Assembly: GCA_028023455.1 (NCBI GenBank) | Contig: JAQFVV010000071.1 | Coordinates: 5,722,650-5,786,649, forward strand | DNA length: 64,000 nucleotides | Reading direction: 5' to 3' | From: Epiperipatus broadwayi | Taxonomy: Eukaryota > Onychophora > Udeonychophora > Euonychophora > Peripatidae | In this document: piece by piece, positions 44,615-54,842 of the stretch | How the letters are laid out: every line of letters begins with the position of its first letter | Position numbering within the stretch: position 1 is the first letter of the stretch | Notes under the pieces: model-generated | What the model saw: only the letters and a program-made list of their open reading frames with translations | What the model was told of the DNA's origin: nothing | Database searches by the model: none | Made by a program: the position numbers and the translations under genes

Positions 44615-45770
44615 TCAATACCAAAATACTGGTTTTCTTGGTTCAGTATTTTCGATATTTTGGTATTGAATTTTCTTTGGGATTCCAGTATTGGTAGCAT
44701 CAGTATTAGAAATCCTAATTACATTTGTTAATATAATCAATGCATAGAAGATAAAAAAGAAAAACACTAATTATCATGTAAGAATTTTGTAATCTTTCTC
44801 TCATCCTCCTACTCTGTGTTTTGTACTCTAGGACACACCATTAAAGGCTATAATAATGTGAATTGTTGTCCCAACCAAAAGTACTTTCTCCTCCTGACAG
44901 CCATCACAATAAACATGTTTGTATTCTGTTTTTGAAAAATTTGTGCATTCATTTTTCTATCTGCCTATTTCATTCATCCCATTTTATAGTAACATCACAT
45001 TTCAAATGCTTTCAGGTGAATATTTTTCTGTTCAATGCTCAGGTTTTCATTCTATGAAGCACAGTTGATCAAACATTGCAAGTGGGTCTAGAAATCAATA
45101 CCTCACCCAGTTGCAAATAATTTATATAAGAAAACAACTTCCTTTATTAAAAACAGAATGAAAGACTAAAACTATGTTAGATTTTTGGATGCATCCAATT
45201 CCTTATATGATGATTTTGGTAAAAATATTCAGAATTAGAATCAGTTATCAGTAAATTTTACATTAAGAGATTACACAAAAATAATGATCATAGAGGTTTT
45301 AGAAAATGGCACCATTTCCCCCATATTAAAGCTATTTTACATGAGTGATATTTAGAGAATAGGATATAACTGATAGTTGACTTTTAGAAATGAATGGATG
45401 ACACTCTATTCATAGCCTACCTAGCAGGTAGCATACAAAACTAGTTGTCCCCACATAGAGGCTAGACTTCCACTTGATAAACTCAAAAGACAGCAAATAA
45501 AAATTATTAATGTAAAATTCAGCTGTATTACGGAGAATAGCCACATCAGGGCTATAGAAAGGTGATAGTTGTAGGCTTTTATAATAAAAAAATGATTACA
45601 TAGCATGGCAACCATAGAACAGTTTAAGGACCAGGTATATCTTTAATTGAAAAATATTCATTTAGAAATACAATAAAATTAGCACAATTTAATACTGAGG
45701 ACATATCCAAATCAAAAATGGAGATAATTGTATGTCAGGAGACTCATCTGTCTTCTAATAATTCATCAAT
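44615..45770. other. Unassigned DNA
   Basis: Broken open frames with no family match. At about 45717-45750 MEIIVCQETHL resembles the 'QETH' motif of the LINE apurinic endonuclease, but it is too short to annotate as such. Confidence 0.3.
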
Positions 45771-45775
45771 GTTTT

Positions 45776-45953
45776 CACTACACCACTCTCACACAAGTAG
45801 GGACTGGTTTCTATCCACTTTTAATACCTCTTGGAGGGATGCAATCATAAACTTATGATATCTTTGGTCATATATATCTATGATTACATCCCTGCACAAG
45901 GTGTTAAAAGTGGTTAAAAACCAGTCCCTATCTTGTGTGAGAGTAGTGGAGTG
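45776..45953. repeat. Hairpin element, about 74-bp arms
   Basis: 45776-45849 (CACTACACCACTCTCACACA, GTAGGGACTGG, TCCACTTTTAATACCTCTTG) is the imperfect reverse complement of 45879-45953. The loop is about 30 bases. A related, unpaired stretch is at 46215-46310 (CATATGTTTATGATTACATC, AAGTGGATAGAAG, TGCGTGAGAGTG). Confidence 0.85.
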
Positions 45954-46144
45954 ATACTTACAGTTGAGAAAAATTATTCATTATTGGATAATCTCTAATA
46001 TAATGACTGATTAATAAAAAAATATTAATATGCATCCATTAAATAATTTGTGTCAAAGTTGTTAGGGCAGCAAGTTTAACACATCAGTTAAACTATAATA
46101 ATTTACTATCTATATATACTGAACAATCGTAAAGATATCAGTCA

Positions 46145-46320
46145 GTCAATGTGATCTGGGCCAACTGATGAGTGCTAATTTAGCATGAAATAGGCATCTT
46201 GGAAATCATACATCTTTTTCACATATTTTTGGTCATATGTTTATGATTACATCTCTTCACAAGATATTTAAAGTGGATAGAAGTGCGTGAGAGTGATGTA
46301 ATGAAAATTACACTATATTT
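46145..46320 (-). mobile_element. Family A fragment joined to a hairpin-element relative
   Basis: GATCTGGGCCAACTGATGAG, TGCTAATTTAGCATGAAATA and GGCATCTTGGAAATCATACA are family A; the sequence then passes into the words shared with the 45776-45953 hairpin. Confidence 0.6.
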
Positions 46321-46324
46321 ATTA

Positions 46325-47615
46325 TTGGTTAATCTCTAGTCTAATGAATACCTAATAAAAATTATTAATAGTTCAAATGATATTTTTAATTGAAAATTGT
46401 TGTCATAAGCAGAATATTCGATATGTCGTCCCTCTGTTTAAACAAAAAAAAATCGTCAGTAAAAGGGAGTAAAATTAGTTTTATATAGCAATCTTTAGAG
46501 CAACGACCTTTCCAATATCTCCATGGAGAAATAGAAAATGGCTTCATTTTCTTTCTCGCTTTATTTTGTGTTAATAAATAGCTACATACAAATTTACTAA
46601 ACAATATTTGATGATTGACAGAATTAATTTTGAACCAACTACCTAAAAGACAAACCTCAACTATCTGTAAAACTTTTCAAACTTTACCTGGATTCATATT
46701 CTAGATTAAAAGTATATCAAATGAATGAGCTAATAATATTACATAAGAGCTATACTCAAATTTTATATGTATAGTTTATATATATTGTTCAGGTGATAAG
46801 ATTTATATATATGTGTGTATGCATCCACAAAATAAAATCACGAATATTATTGTAAGGACGATGATATATTGGTTGCAAATATTTAAATGTTGCAGAAATG
46901 GGGGAATAATGTGTGTGTTTTTTTCTAGCCTGACACATATCTAATTATATGTGCTAATAATGTTTGAATACATTGATTTTTTTTAAAAAAAAAAACCGAT
47001 TTGAGATTTAAACATAGCTAGTATGTAATTTGTAATAACTATAATTTTTTTAAAACAACTAGGTCAAAATATAATAAATAAGTTGTTGTACGACTTAAAA
47101 TCTGAGCTGGAGGATGGGGGTGGTAACAACTAGGAATTTCCTACGAGTATTTTTTTTTTAATTGAAACGTAAAATTCAGCAACAGCGATGCATTACATTT
47201 ACATAATGAGTGAAAGAATAAATAAATGTTGATTTTAAATCTAATTCAATTAGCTTTTAAATGAAAATCACACATTTTTTACTTAAAAAATAAATGTTTA
47301 TTAAAAGGATTTAGTAAAACGAAGCAAAGCAGTAAATCAATATAATGATACCTTTCACGTACATTACTGATGAAAAAAGTAGATCGAAATAAGGGGGGGG
47401 GGGGGCAAGAAGGAAAGATAATGGAATAAAGCGTAAAATATATGACCCAAGAAATTCATTAAAATAACATATAATTAATTTCACATTATTTTTCTATTGC
47501 GAATAAACTCGTAATTCTATTACAATTACAATGAGTAAAAACAATAAGCTACCAGCTATATTTTGTGTAGCTGTTTTATCGTTTTAATTGCATTATTTTA
47601 CATAACTGCATTAAA
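46325..47615. other. Unassigned AT-rich DNA, with a G13 run
   Basis: 47393-47405 is 13 G, following ATAA. Otherwise nothing recognised. Confidence 0.5.
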
Positions 47616-47619
47616 TTAA

Positions 47620-47827
47620 TACACTGTACAGGTTTACACACACCTGCACATGTAATATATGTGTGGAGATAGTAATCTGGACCAACTGATGATTGCTGGT
47701 TTAGCATGAAATACGTATATTGGTGATTATTTCTTTTCAACATGTATATGATCAGGTGGGTCAGCAATATAAAATGACATGAAGAACTGAGGGTCATGTG
47801 AAAGTCTGAGTTCGAATCCCTTATATA
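47620..47827 (-). mobile_element. Family A copy, part before the TA-flanked transposon
   Basis: Words GTACAGGTTTACACACACCT, TGTGTGGAGATAGTAATCTG, GATGATTGCTGGTTTAGCAT, GATCAGGTGGGTCAGCAATA, GTCTGAGTTCGAATCCCTTA and TATA. The unbroken copy at 60859-60900 continues ATCCCTTATATATTACATTA. Here that continuation follows only after the insertion at 50072. Confidence 0.85.
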
Positions 47828-48413
47828 CACTTGGGTCTCGTTTTATGCAGTAGATAGGTTTCTCAGAAAATGCACACAAAAGAAATTGCACAAAAATAGA
47901 CTTACCTTACCTTGAAAAATGGGGGATACGTACTGTAATTTTCCAAAAATCGCATAAAAGCAAAGCAACAACGTATAATTACTTTAAAATTCACATAAAA
48001 AAAAATAATAAGAAAGTAAAATATGACTAATAAAAAATTTCATATTTGAAAAAATACAAGACAAAACTACAGTATATAATTTTATTCAAAACAATATATT
48101 TTTATGCTTAATTTACATTTTTTTTCATACATGTATGGTATTTTAATTATTATCACTATTTGAGACATCAGATTCATCATGATATGATGTGATGTGAGGT
48201 ACTGTAGCTTCTCATTAAATGAAGTCAAGAGGAAATACAACTAAAACGTTTTCCAATCGCTGTTGATTCTTCCATTTCGCTAAGCAATCTAAAATTGATA
48301 TTTTTGTTTCCAAAGAAATTCATTTTCTTGGGTATTTTTTCCTCCCCATTAGAGTAAACTAAAAGTTTAAAATAAAAATAAGAACTTAAGACTTACTATA
48401 ATAAGAAGATATC

Positions 48414-48461
48414 GACTCACCACTGTTGAGCAAAATGTAATTATGTTGAGCAAAATGTAAT
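48414..48461 (+). repeat. 20-bp tandem duplication
   Basis: Two adjacent units containing TTGAGCAAAATGTAATTA. Confidence 0.8.
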
Positions 48462-48654
48462 TAAAACTAACAAAACTTAATTCTTATTTTTGTCTTTAAT
48501 TTTTTAATTTTCAATTCCATTTAAAAATCAGATTTCATCACTTCAAATCACATTAATTTAAGATCATGTTACATAATTTTTAAATTGTTAATTACAATTA
48601 AAAATCAGATTTTAATTGTCAAATTTAATTATGTCCACGCAGTTACTCTCCTTT

Positions 48655-48928
48655 TAAAAATAAACTTGTGGACACTAAATGATTAATTGATTATGTAATC
48701 TTTTTATAAAAAGCAAAAATAGAATGTGATTTAAAATGCAAAAACAACAACATATACATAGTATTTTTCATCTATAACATTTAAACAGATTTACATTATA
48801 GTCTTGTAAAATTTATTACTTGCGGACCCTAAATGATTAATTGATTACTTACTCTTTTTTTAAAAAGCAAAAATAGAACGTGATTTAAAATGCAAAAATA
48901 ACAACATACATAGTGTAGGCATCTATAA
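48655..48928 (+). repeat. Tandem duplication, second unit cut by a MITE
   Basis: Unit one (about 48660-48823) and unit two (about 48824-48928) share CTAAATGATTAATTGATTA, AAAAAGCAAAAATAGAA, GTGATTTAAAATGCAAAAA and CATCTATAAC. Unit one continues CATTTAAACAGATTTACATT. Unit two resumes this (TGTTTGAACAGATTTACATT) at 49701, behind the MITE. Confidence 0.85.
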
Positions 48929-49696
48929 CCCTTTAACCACTAATTATATTATTGGTTGTATGAAGTAAAAATCAAATCTTTTAATTGGCCAACTCACAAA
49001 CTGAAGACAAAGCCTATTGTTAAAACATATTCGCCTATAATATTAAATTCAACTCAGATACGTTTATAAAAAGTATATTACTAATTTTTCAGGTTGTGAA
49101 AGAGAACGAAAGTTCTTTCAAAAATAAATTGCTATTTATTTATTATAAAATATATTCAATTTCGGCAAACTTAAAGCGAATGTCTAAACAAAAAAGTGCT
49201 GACGCAAACGCTTTTTTTCAATTTTACGTTATGGAAAAGTAAAGATTTCTTTTTGCTAAATCTTAAATATTTTTACTAAAATCTTCAATATTTTTCGAAA
49301 ATAATTTTTTTTTTTAGTATATTTTATTAAAAAACTATTTTAATTTCTCAAATTATATTTTTTTAATACTTAAATTGCATTCAAAATGAAAATCTCAACG
49401 TTTTTCTTTATTTTCTTTGATCAGGCGGTTTCTTTGTTCTTTCCAGCCAATCAGAATGTCTTTTTCGACTGAGAGCCGGCTGACAGCCAATCACCAACAA
49501 ACTTCTTTCTTTGTTTAGTTTTAAATGCGGTTTTTTTTATTTTTTACTTGTAAAATAATTCGGAAGAGGGCACCATCTTACAGAACTTTTAAAAACCTAA
49601 TCAATAACTGTCAAACGAATATTCTAGCCTTAAAACTAGCAGAATTAGAGTGACGTCAGATGTCGATGAGATGCCTCGTAAGAGGCGGTTAAAGAA
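48929..49696 (-). mobile_element. piggyBac-like MITE, 768 bp, with ATAA duplication
   Basis: Reverse-orientation copy of 26070-26815. The ends are CCCTTTAACCACTAATTA and, reversed, TTCTTTAACCGCCTCTTACG. ATAA flanks both sides (48925-48928 and 49697-49700), where piggyBac elements normally have TTAA. The duplicated block of the host transposon supplies the empty site (CTATAACATTTAAACAG), which confirms the four-base duplication. A TGACGTCA site (49653-49660) is conserved with the other copy. Confidence 0.85.
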
Positions 49697-50071
49697 ATAA
49701 TGTTTGAACAGATTTACATTATAATCTTGTAAAATTTAATGTGTGTATATAAAATGGGGAGATCCTGATTTTAAGTGAATTATGAACTTTTTTATTGCAT
49801 AAAATCTATTACAGTACTATTTATAAAGCACTGAAAATATTGAAATTATTAGATGGAAGTCGAACTCTGATAATTCCTATTACTTTAAATATGACGTGAA
49901 TGTGCGAAATTTATAATATTTAAAGTAATAGCGCATTATCTGCACTCCACTTCTGATCTAATAATTTTTATCGCATAAAAGAAATCTGCATACAAAGATA
50001 TTAAGAAGAAACATGAATCGCATAACTTCAAAATCGCATTAAATAAATCCGCATAAAACAAGACCCGGGTG

Positions 50072-50575
50072 TATTACATTATATATGTGCAGGTGTGTGT
50101 AAGCCTGTACAGTGTATTAATTTACATATTAAAACATAGTGCATTAAAGGTCTGCCCATCCCTTGCATATGTATGAAAGTGTATTATTCTCCGGTACATG
50201 AGGGGTCAGAATCACTAAATGGTCAACATGGTTAGGATGACAATCTTAGCACTAATGTGGGCTTTGAAATTTCATCCATCAGATTTTCAATGAAATGGAT
50301 GGCTGAAGAGTTGTGGGTTGGAGTAGTTTGAAGTCTGTCTATTAAAGTATGAAGATTGGCTATCTTAATATAAAGCTGAGCACTGATTGTATATATATGT
50401 GTGGAGATAGTAATCTGGACCAACTGATGATTGCTGGTTTAGCATGAAATACATATATTGGTGATTATTTCTTTTCAACATATGTATGATCAGGTGGGTC
50501 AGCAATATGAGATGGCATGGAGAGCTGAGAGTCATGTGAAAGTCTGAGTTTGAATCCCTTATATATTGCATTATA
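50072..50575 (-). mobile_element. Family A, part after the insertion plus one further unit
   Basis: Resumes with TATTACATTATATATGTGCA, GGTGTGTGTAAGCCTGTACA. A full unit then follows: CATGAGGGGTCAGAATCACT, ATCAGATTTTCAATGAAATG, GATGGCTGAAGAGTTGTGGG, AGTAATCTGGACCAACTGAT and GAGTTTGAATCCCTTATATA. This unit is the unbroken reference used to read the insertions in the other copies. Open frames at 50232-50571 (-) are repeat translations. Confidence 0.85.
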
Positions 50576-50579
50576 ACTG

Positions 50580-51480
50580 CATTAAGTTATCTCATAATAG
50601 GAAACTACATTCAAATGGTAATATTTTATCATCAGTATTATAACTACCTTATAAACTTTAATAAGCTCATTTCTTTATTAACATGCCTTTCATGTAATAT
50701 ATATACAAATCATATAATTACAGTCAAAGTTTAAAATAAACCAATGGAATATCAGCAATCAGTTGTCAAGACAACCTTCAGATATGAATGGAATCTGAAT
50801 ACAGCCCTGATAACAGATTGCTGATATTCTACTAGTTTATTTCAAACACAGACTGTGGTGAACTGATTTACATATGTTAATTAATCAGCTGTTAGCATTT
50901 GTGGTTTAATATACATATATTATTTTTAAAAAAATTAATACACTTAACTTTGTTAGATTTGTAAGATTTAGATTGCCTCTATGTATGTAATGAAAATTAA
51001 GGGTTAAAATAGATTACATTTGCTTTGAGGAAGGCATAAAACATTTGCTGAAGAAAGTTTTTATATATTATTATAAATATGTGCGTATATAATTATCTCT
51101 ATTATATAATGGCATTTTACATTATTTACTTAAAAATATATTGATATTATATAATAAATTGGATATTCAATACTTATAGAAATGCAATTTATCCATTCTG
51201 CCTCGAACACTTTTTAGCAAAAAACTTTTTATTGTGCATATATTTCGACTGTTCTGCAGTCTTCTTCAGACCTATGATATAATGAACAATTTCTCAGATT
51301 AAAAAATGCATATAAATATAAAAAAAGCAATAAATTAAATCTCAATTGTTTATTTAAAAAATTAAAGAAGCACTTAGGATTACACACAAAGCAAAACCAC
51401 TTATCAAAACAATGGTTGGAAATAAACAATACAAGAAAATCTAATTTATAATATACAAAGCATTATACATTTTGTCTATT
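50580..51480. other. Unassigned AT-rich DNA
   Basis: The stretch TTCGACTGTTCTGCAGTC (51246-51263) is shared, reversed, with the hairpin at 32.1 kb. Nothing else was recognised. Confidence 0.45.
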
Positions 51481-51483
51481 TAT

Positions 51484-51965
51484 TTTATTAAATGTAATGT
51501 GATGTGATGTGATGTACTGTGACTTCTCCTTAAACGGAGTCAGGAATCTCTCAGCAGCTATGCCCAGAGAAACCTGTTAGCCACTTTACCTTCCTTTTCC
51601 ATTGTCCACCCTAAGTTTTCCCATAATCTGTTCCATCCCATTTCCACAACATAATCTTTGTCAACTCCATGACCTTCATATCTAAATCCCCCTTATTTTT
51701 TCCCAAACCTAGCATAAAAACCAATAACTCACTTTCTGTATAATCACTTTGTTCATATTTAACCTTCCATAACTTCATTATTTGTACCCTTTCTGCTTCC
51801 AAACATTTACATTGAACTAAAAAATGCCTAATATTTTCTATGCCTTCCTTACACAACTTGCAGACTAAATCACCCATATTTTTCCATTTACGTGTATATT
51901 CCCTTGTTGCTAAAGCTCCCGTTCAAGCCTTAAACAATAAACTACTTTCCTTACTATTATCATAA
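51484..51965 (-). mobile_element. 3' end of a LINE with CATCA tail, sister of 1-447
   Basis: Minus-strand frame 51877-51611: DLVCKLCKEGIENIRHFLVQ, CKCLEAERVQIMKLW and ELTKIMLWKWDG. It keeps the CX2CX8HX4C knuckle and, unlike the window-start copy, is not frameshifted at the knuckle. The upstream part to 51965 matches 1-60. The 3' tail is (CATCA)n (51492-51510 on + as TGATG units). Truncated at 51965 where hAT sequence begins. Confidence 0.8.
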
Positions 51966-51971
51966 ATTAAC

Positions 51972-53608
51972 TCACACCCAATGTTCCATTTCCTTCAGAA
52001 ACAATGGTAATTTTTTTCTTTCTTTTGAATTACAAATTTCAATTAAAGCCTCTTTTACAAGGGTGAAAACAAGTTTTATAGCTAATACAGCATCTGCTCT
52101 TGCTGACCATCTTGTATTAGAAACTCTTTTGACTGTGATGGAATGTTTAAACATTTTTAGATTTCTGGTTAAAATTTTCCAGTGATGGATGATGCAGAAA
52201 AAAAATGTGAATAAATTCTGCACAAACATAAAGTAATCAATTGCAGCACTACAACTTTCTGCAGTAAAATTTCCAATTAAATTTAAGGAATGATTAGCAC
52301 ATTGAATAAAAACTGCCCTTGAACTATGTTCCTTAATACATGCTTGCAAACCTGAGTATTTTCCTGACATATTAGAATCATCATCAAATGTTTGACCTCG
52401 ACAGTTTTTAATATTCACTCCCAATTTTATTAAAGTTTGCAAAACTTCTTGTTCCAAATATGAAGACATGTGTTTATCTATGGGAATGAATTTTTACAAA
52501 TCTTTTCATTATATTATCATAGAATGAAACATATCTTATCACAAAAGTTATTTGATCGATATGCGAAACATTGGGAGAGGAATCAATATTATACTATAAT
52601 AAGTCACAGATTTGATTTCTTCAATTATTTTTGCTCTTACTTGATTTCCAGTAAGACCTACAAATTCATCATAAATAATATGAGATAAATAGTTTATATT
52701 TCCTCATCCTTGGTTAGCAGACTTTTGTAGATGTAACATTAAAAACTCATTGTATTCACTTAGATATTCCAAGCACGTTAAATAATTTAATTTCCTATTG
52801 GAATCTTTGCTTTCATTGTGACTCCTAAATCCTAATCCTTAGTGACTCATCAATTTTATTGTTGATACAATTCTTTTCAACACTTCTCTTTAGGAACATT
52901 CTTCTTTTTCCTTTACCTGTAATAGTTGAGTATCAATTCTATTGATTTTTGTTAATCTTTTATACATATGTTATTTTGAAACTTCATGATCCAATAAAAT
53001 AACAGTTATTGATCTTCACTTTTGTAAACCAGTTATTAATTTAGACTTTATTGTTGAAAAAAGTTTGCAACAGTAGCAGTAAATACTTTATCTTGTTTCT
53101 GAAAATATCATCCAATTTCTCTTTTCCATAATTCCATTTGATTTCTTTCTGTAGAAATGATCATAAGTCCTCTATAATACACTTCATCTCTGTCTTTATA
53201 TACTGATTTTAAATTCTCTATATTCCCAATATTTTTTGGTTTGTTATTAAGAATATAATCAATAATAGCATCTGTTAATATTGTTCGCCATAAAGCCATA
53301 TCATTTATTATTTTGAGGTCTATATCAAAACATCTTTCTGGACTATCTCTACCTTCTGCAATTTTGCAATCCTTTTTTTCAGTAGCAATTTCAACTTTTT
53401 GATTCTCAACTCGTTCTTCTTCTTTCTCTTCTTTAGAAGAAGTTTCAAATGTAGGCAATTTTGAATTATCTGGCAGAAATGTCAATGGAAAATCTGTCTC
53501 TGTATTAACTTTTAAAAATTTATGCAATGAATTTCTTTGGCTTTCAGCAATTTCCAGGTTTTTTAAAAACTTTTTTCGCTTTTCTGCCCCACTTTGATGT
53601 CTCTTCAT
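51972..53608 (-). pseudogene. Broken hAT transposase, ZMYM1-like
   Basis: N-terminal block (53608-53108): MKRHQSGAEKRKKFLKNLEI then LHKFLK, the start of ZMYM1-like (DUF4371) hAT proteins, followed by an acidic linker and DMALWRTILTDAIIDYILNN. The middle (53107-52470) is out of frame but still shows SPNVSHIDQITFVIRYV. The block 52469-51972 has NCRGQTFDDDSNMSGKYSGL, FIQCANHSLNLIGNF and TRWSARADAVLA, the RNase H-like core with the RGQxYDxAxNMSG motif. The C-terminal dimerisation domain is missing: the element stops at LINE sequence at about 51966. Inactive. Confidence 0.8.
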
Positions 53609-53614
53609 TTTTTT

Positions 53615-54810
53615 GTTGTGAAGAAAAAAGTTGTTTTTTTTTTTTTGTAAAATAGTTTAAAAGCTTTTAGCCTTGCAAACAATGCCTATTAAAAATATAT
53701 TTTTAATGATAATGTTGTTAAGATGTTTTAAGTTACAAAATTGATTTAAACTTTTGTTTAAAGTTTAAACCCGATATTTTTAATTTAACTTGGGCTGTCT
53801 CAATTTCCCAAAGACTTGGTAATTGTTTCACTTCAGTAGATTTTATTTACTATAAAATACATTTTAGAAAAATATTATTACATAAATAAGATTTAAAACT
53901 TTGCTCACATGCTATATTGACACAGGTATGCCATGGTGTCATTTTTGTTTATAACTATTTTAATTTAGAATTAAAAATTATTAAAAACATTTCATTATAT
54001 ATGTTCCTTGTTATGGAATAAACTCCATACAAAAAATTTTGTTTTTTAAATAAAAAAACTAATTTTTTTATTTAAAAAAAAAAAATTTTTTAATTTAAAA
54101 GATTTGACTTTAAATAAAATATACACGCTGTAATATATATATAAACCTATGATAGTACAGTTGTTTATTCATATATATCTGTGTGATGATACATATATAA
54201 CTGAGTTGATGCTTATATACATGTACTCATACAGGGTTTAAATTAGGCACAGATGGATCTATGGGGAAAAATAGGTGAAACATATATGAGGTTAGGAATA
54301 TACCATTTCACTGGTGATAAATCGGCTTCAGGAAAACAGCCAAATTTATTTATGATATTTTTTTCAAAAGAAGAGTATTTAAATTTAAATCAAATTATTG
54401 TTTTGGGAGGGATTGAATTTTTTGTATAATTAAATATATATATATATATATTTACTTAATTTGGGTCTATTTATGCTATACAAGTTTCATCATCTGATGT
54501 TCAGTTGAAAGTTAGAATCTCACTAAAACTTAAATAAATTCCCTTCAAAAACTTAAATAATATCATATTGTAGGAGGGTTGATTGCATACAAAAAAACAT
54601 AATTTTCCTTGAATTTTAATGAAAAGACATTTTAAGATCTCAGGGCCCCTTAGTATTCTGGGGCCTTACATTAGTCCGCGTACCACTTAATCTGCCTCTG
54701 TTAGTAAATATTTGTATCATTTCCAGTAATTAAAATTATATGTCATTTTTCAAATAAATATTGCCAGAGTAATATATATGTGAAAACTCACTGCCGGACT
54801 AATACATAGG
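53615..54810. other. Unassigned AT-rich DNA
   Basis: No terminal inverted repeat of the hAT element could be picked out just upstream of its start. (TA)n runs are at 54430-54455. The remainder is unrecognised. Confidence 0.45.
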
Positions 54811-54814
54811 TACC

Positions 54815-54842
54815 AATATATATATATGAGTAAACGTATTTA
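54815..54842 (+). repeat. 28-bp direct repeat, left flank of Z2
   Basis: AATATATATATATGAGTAAA followed by CGTATTTA, repeated exactly at 59491-59518. It is best read as a long target-site duplication made when Z2 inserted. Confidence 0.85.

Larger units (their letters stand above)
47828..50071. mobile_element. TA-flanked DNA transposon, 2.24 kb, non-autonomous (pogo/Tigger-like?)
   Basis: The left end CACTTGGGTCTCGTTTTATG and the right end, reversed, CACCCGGGTCTTGTTTTATG are about 23-bp inverted ends with three differences. TA stands on both sides (47826-47827 and 50072-50073), and the empty site is known from another family A copy. TA duplication and the GCATAAAA-rich subterminal parts point to Tc1/mariner, perhaps pogo/Tigger. 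No transposase frame. The interior contains a duplicated block (48655-48928) and a piggyBac-like MITE. Confidence 0.85.
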
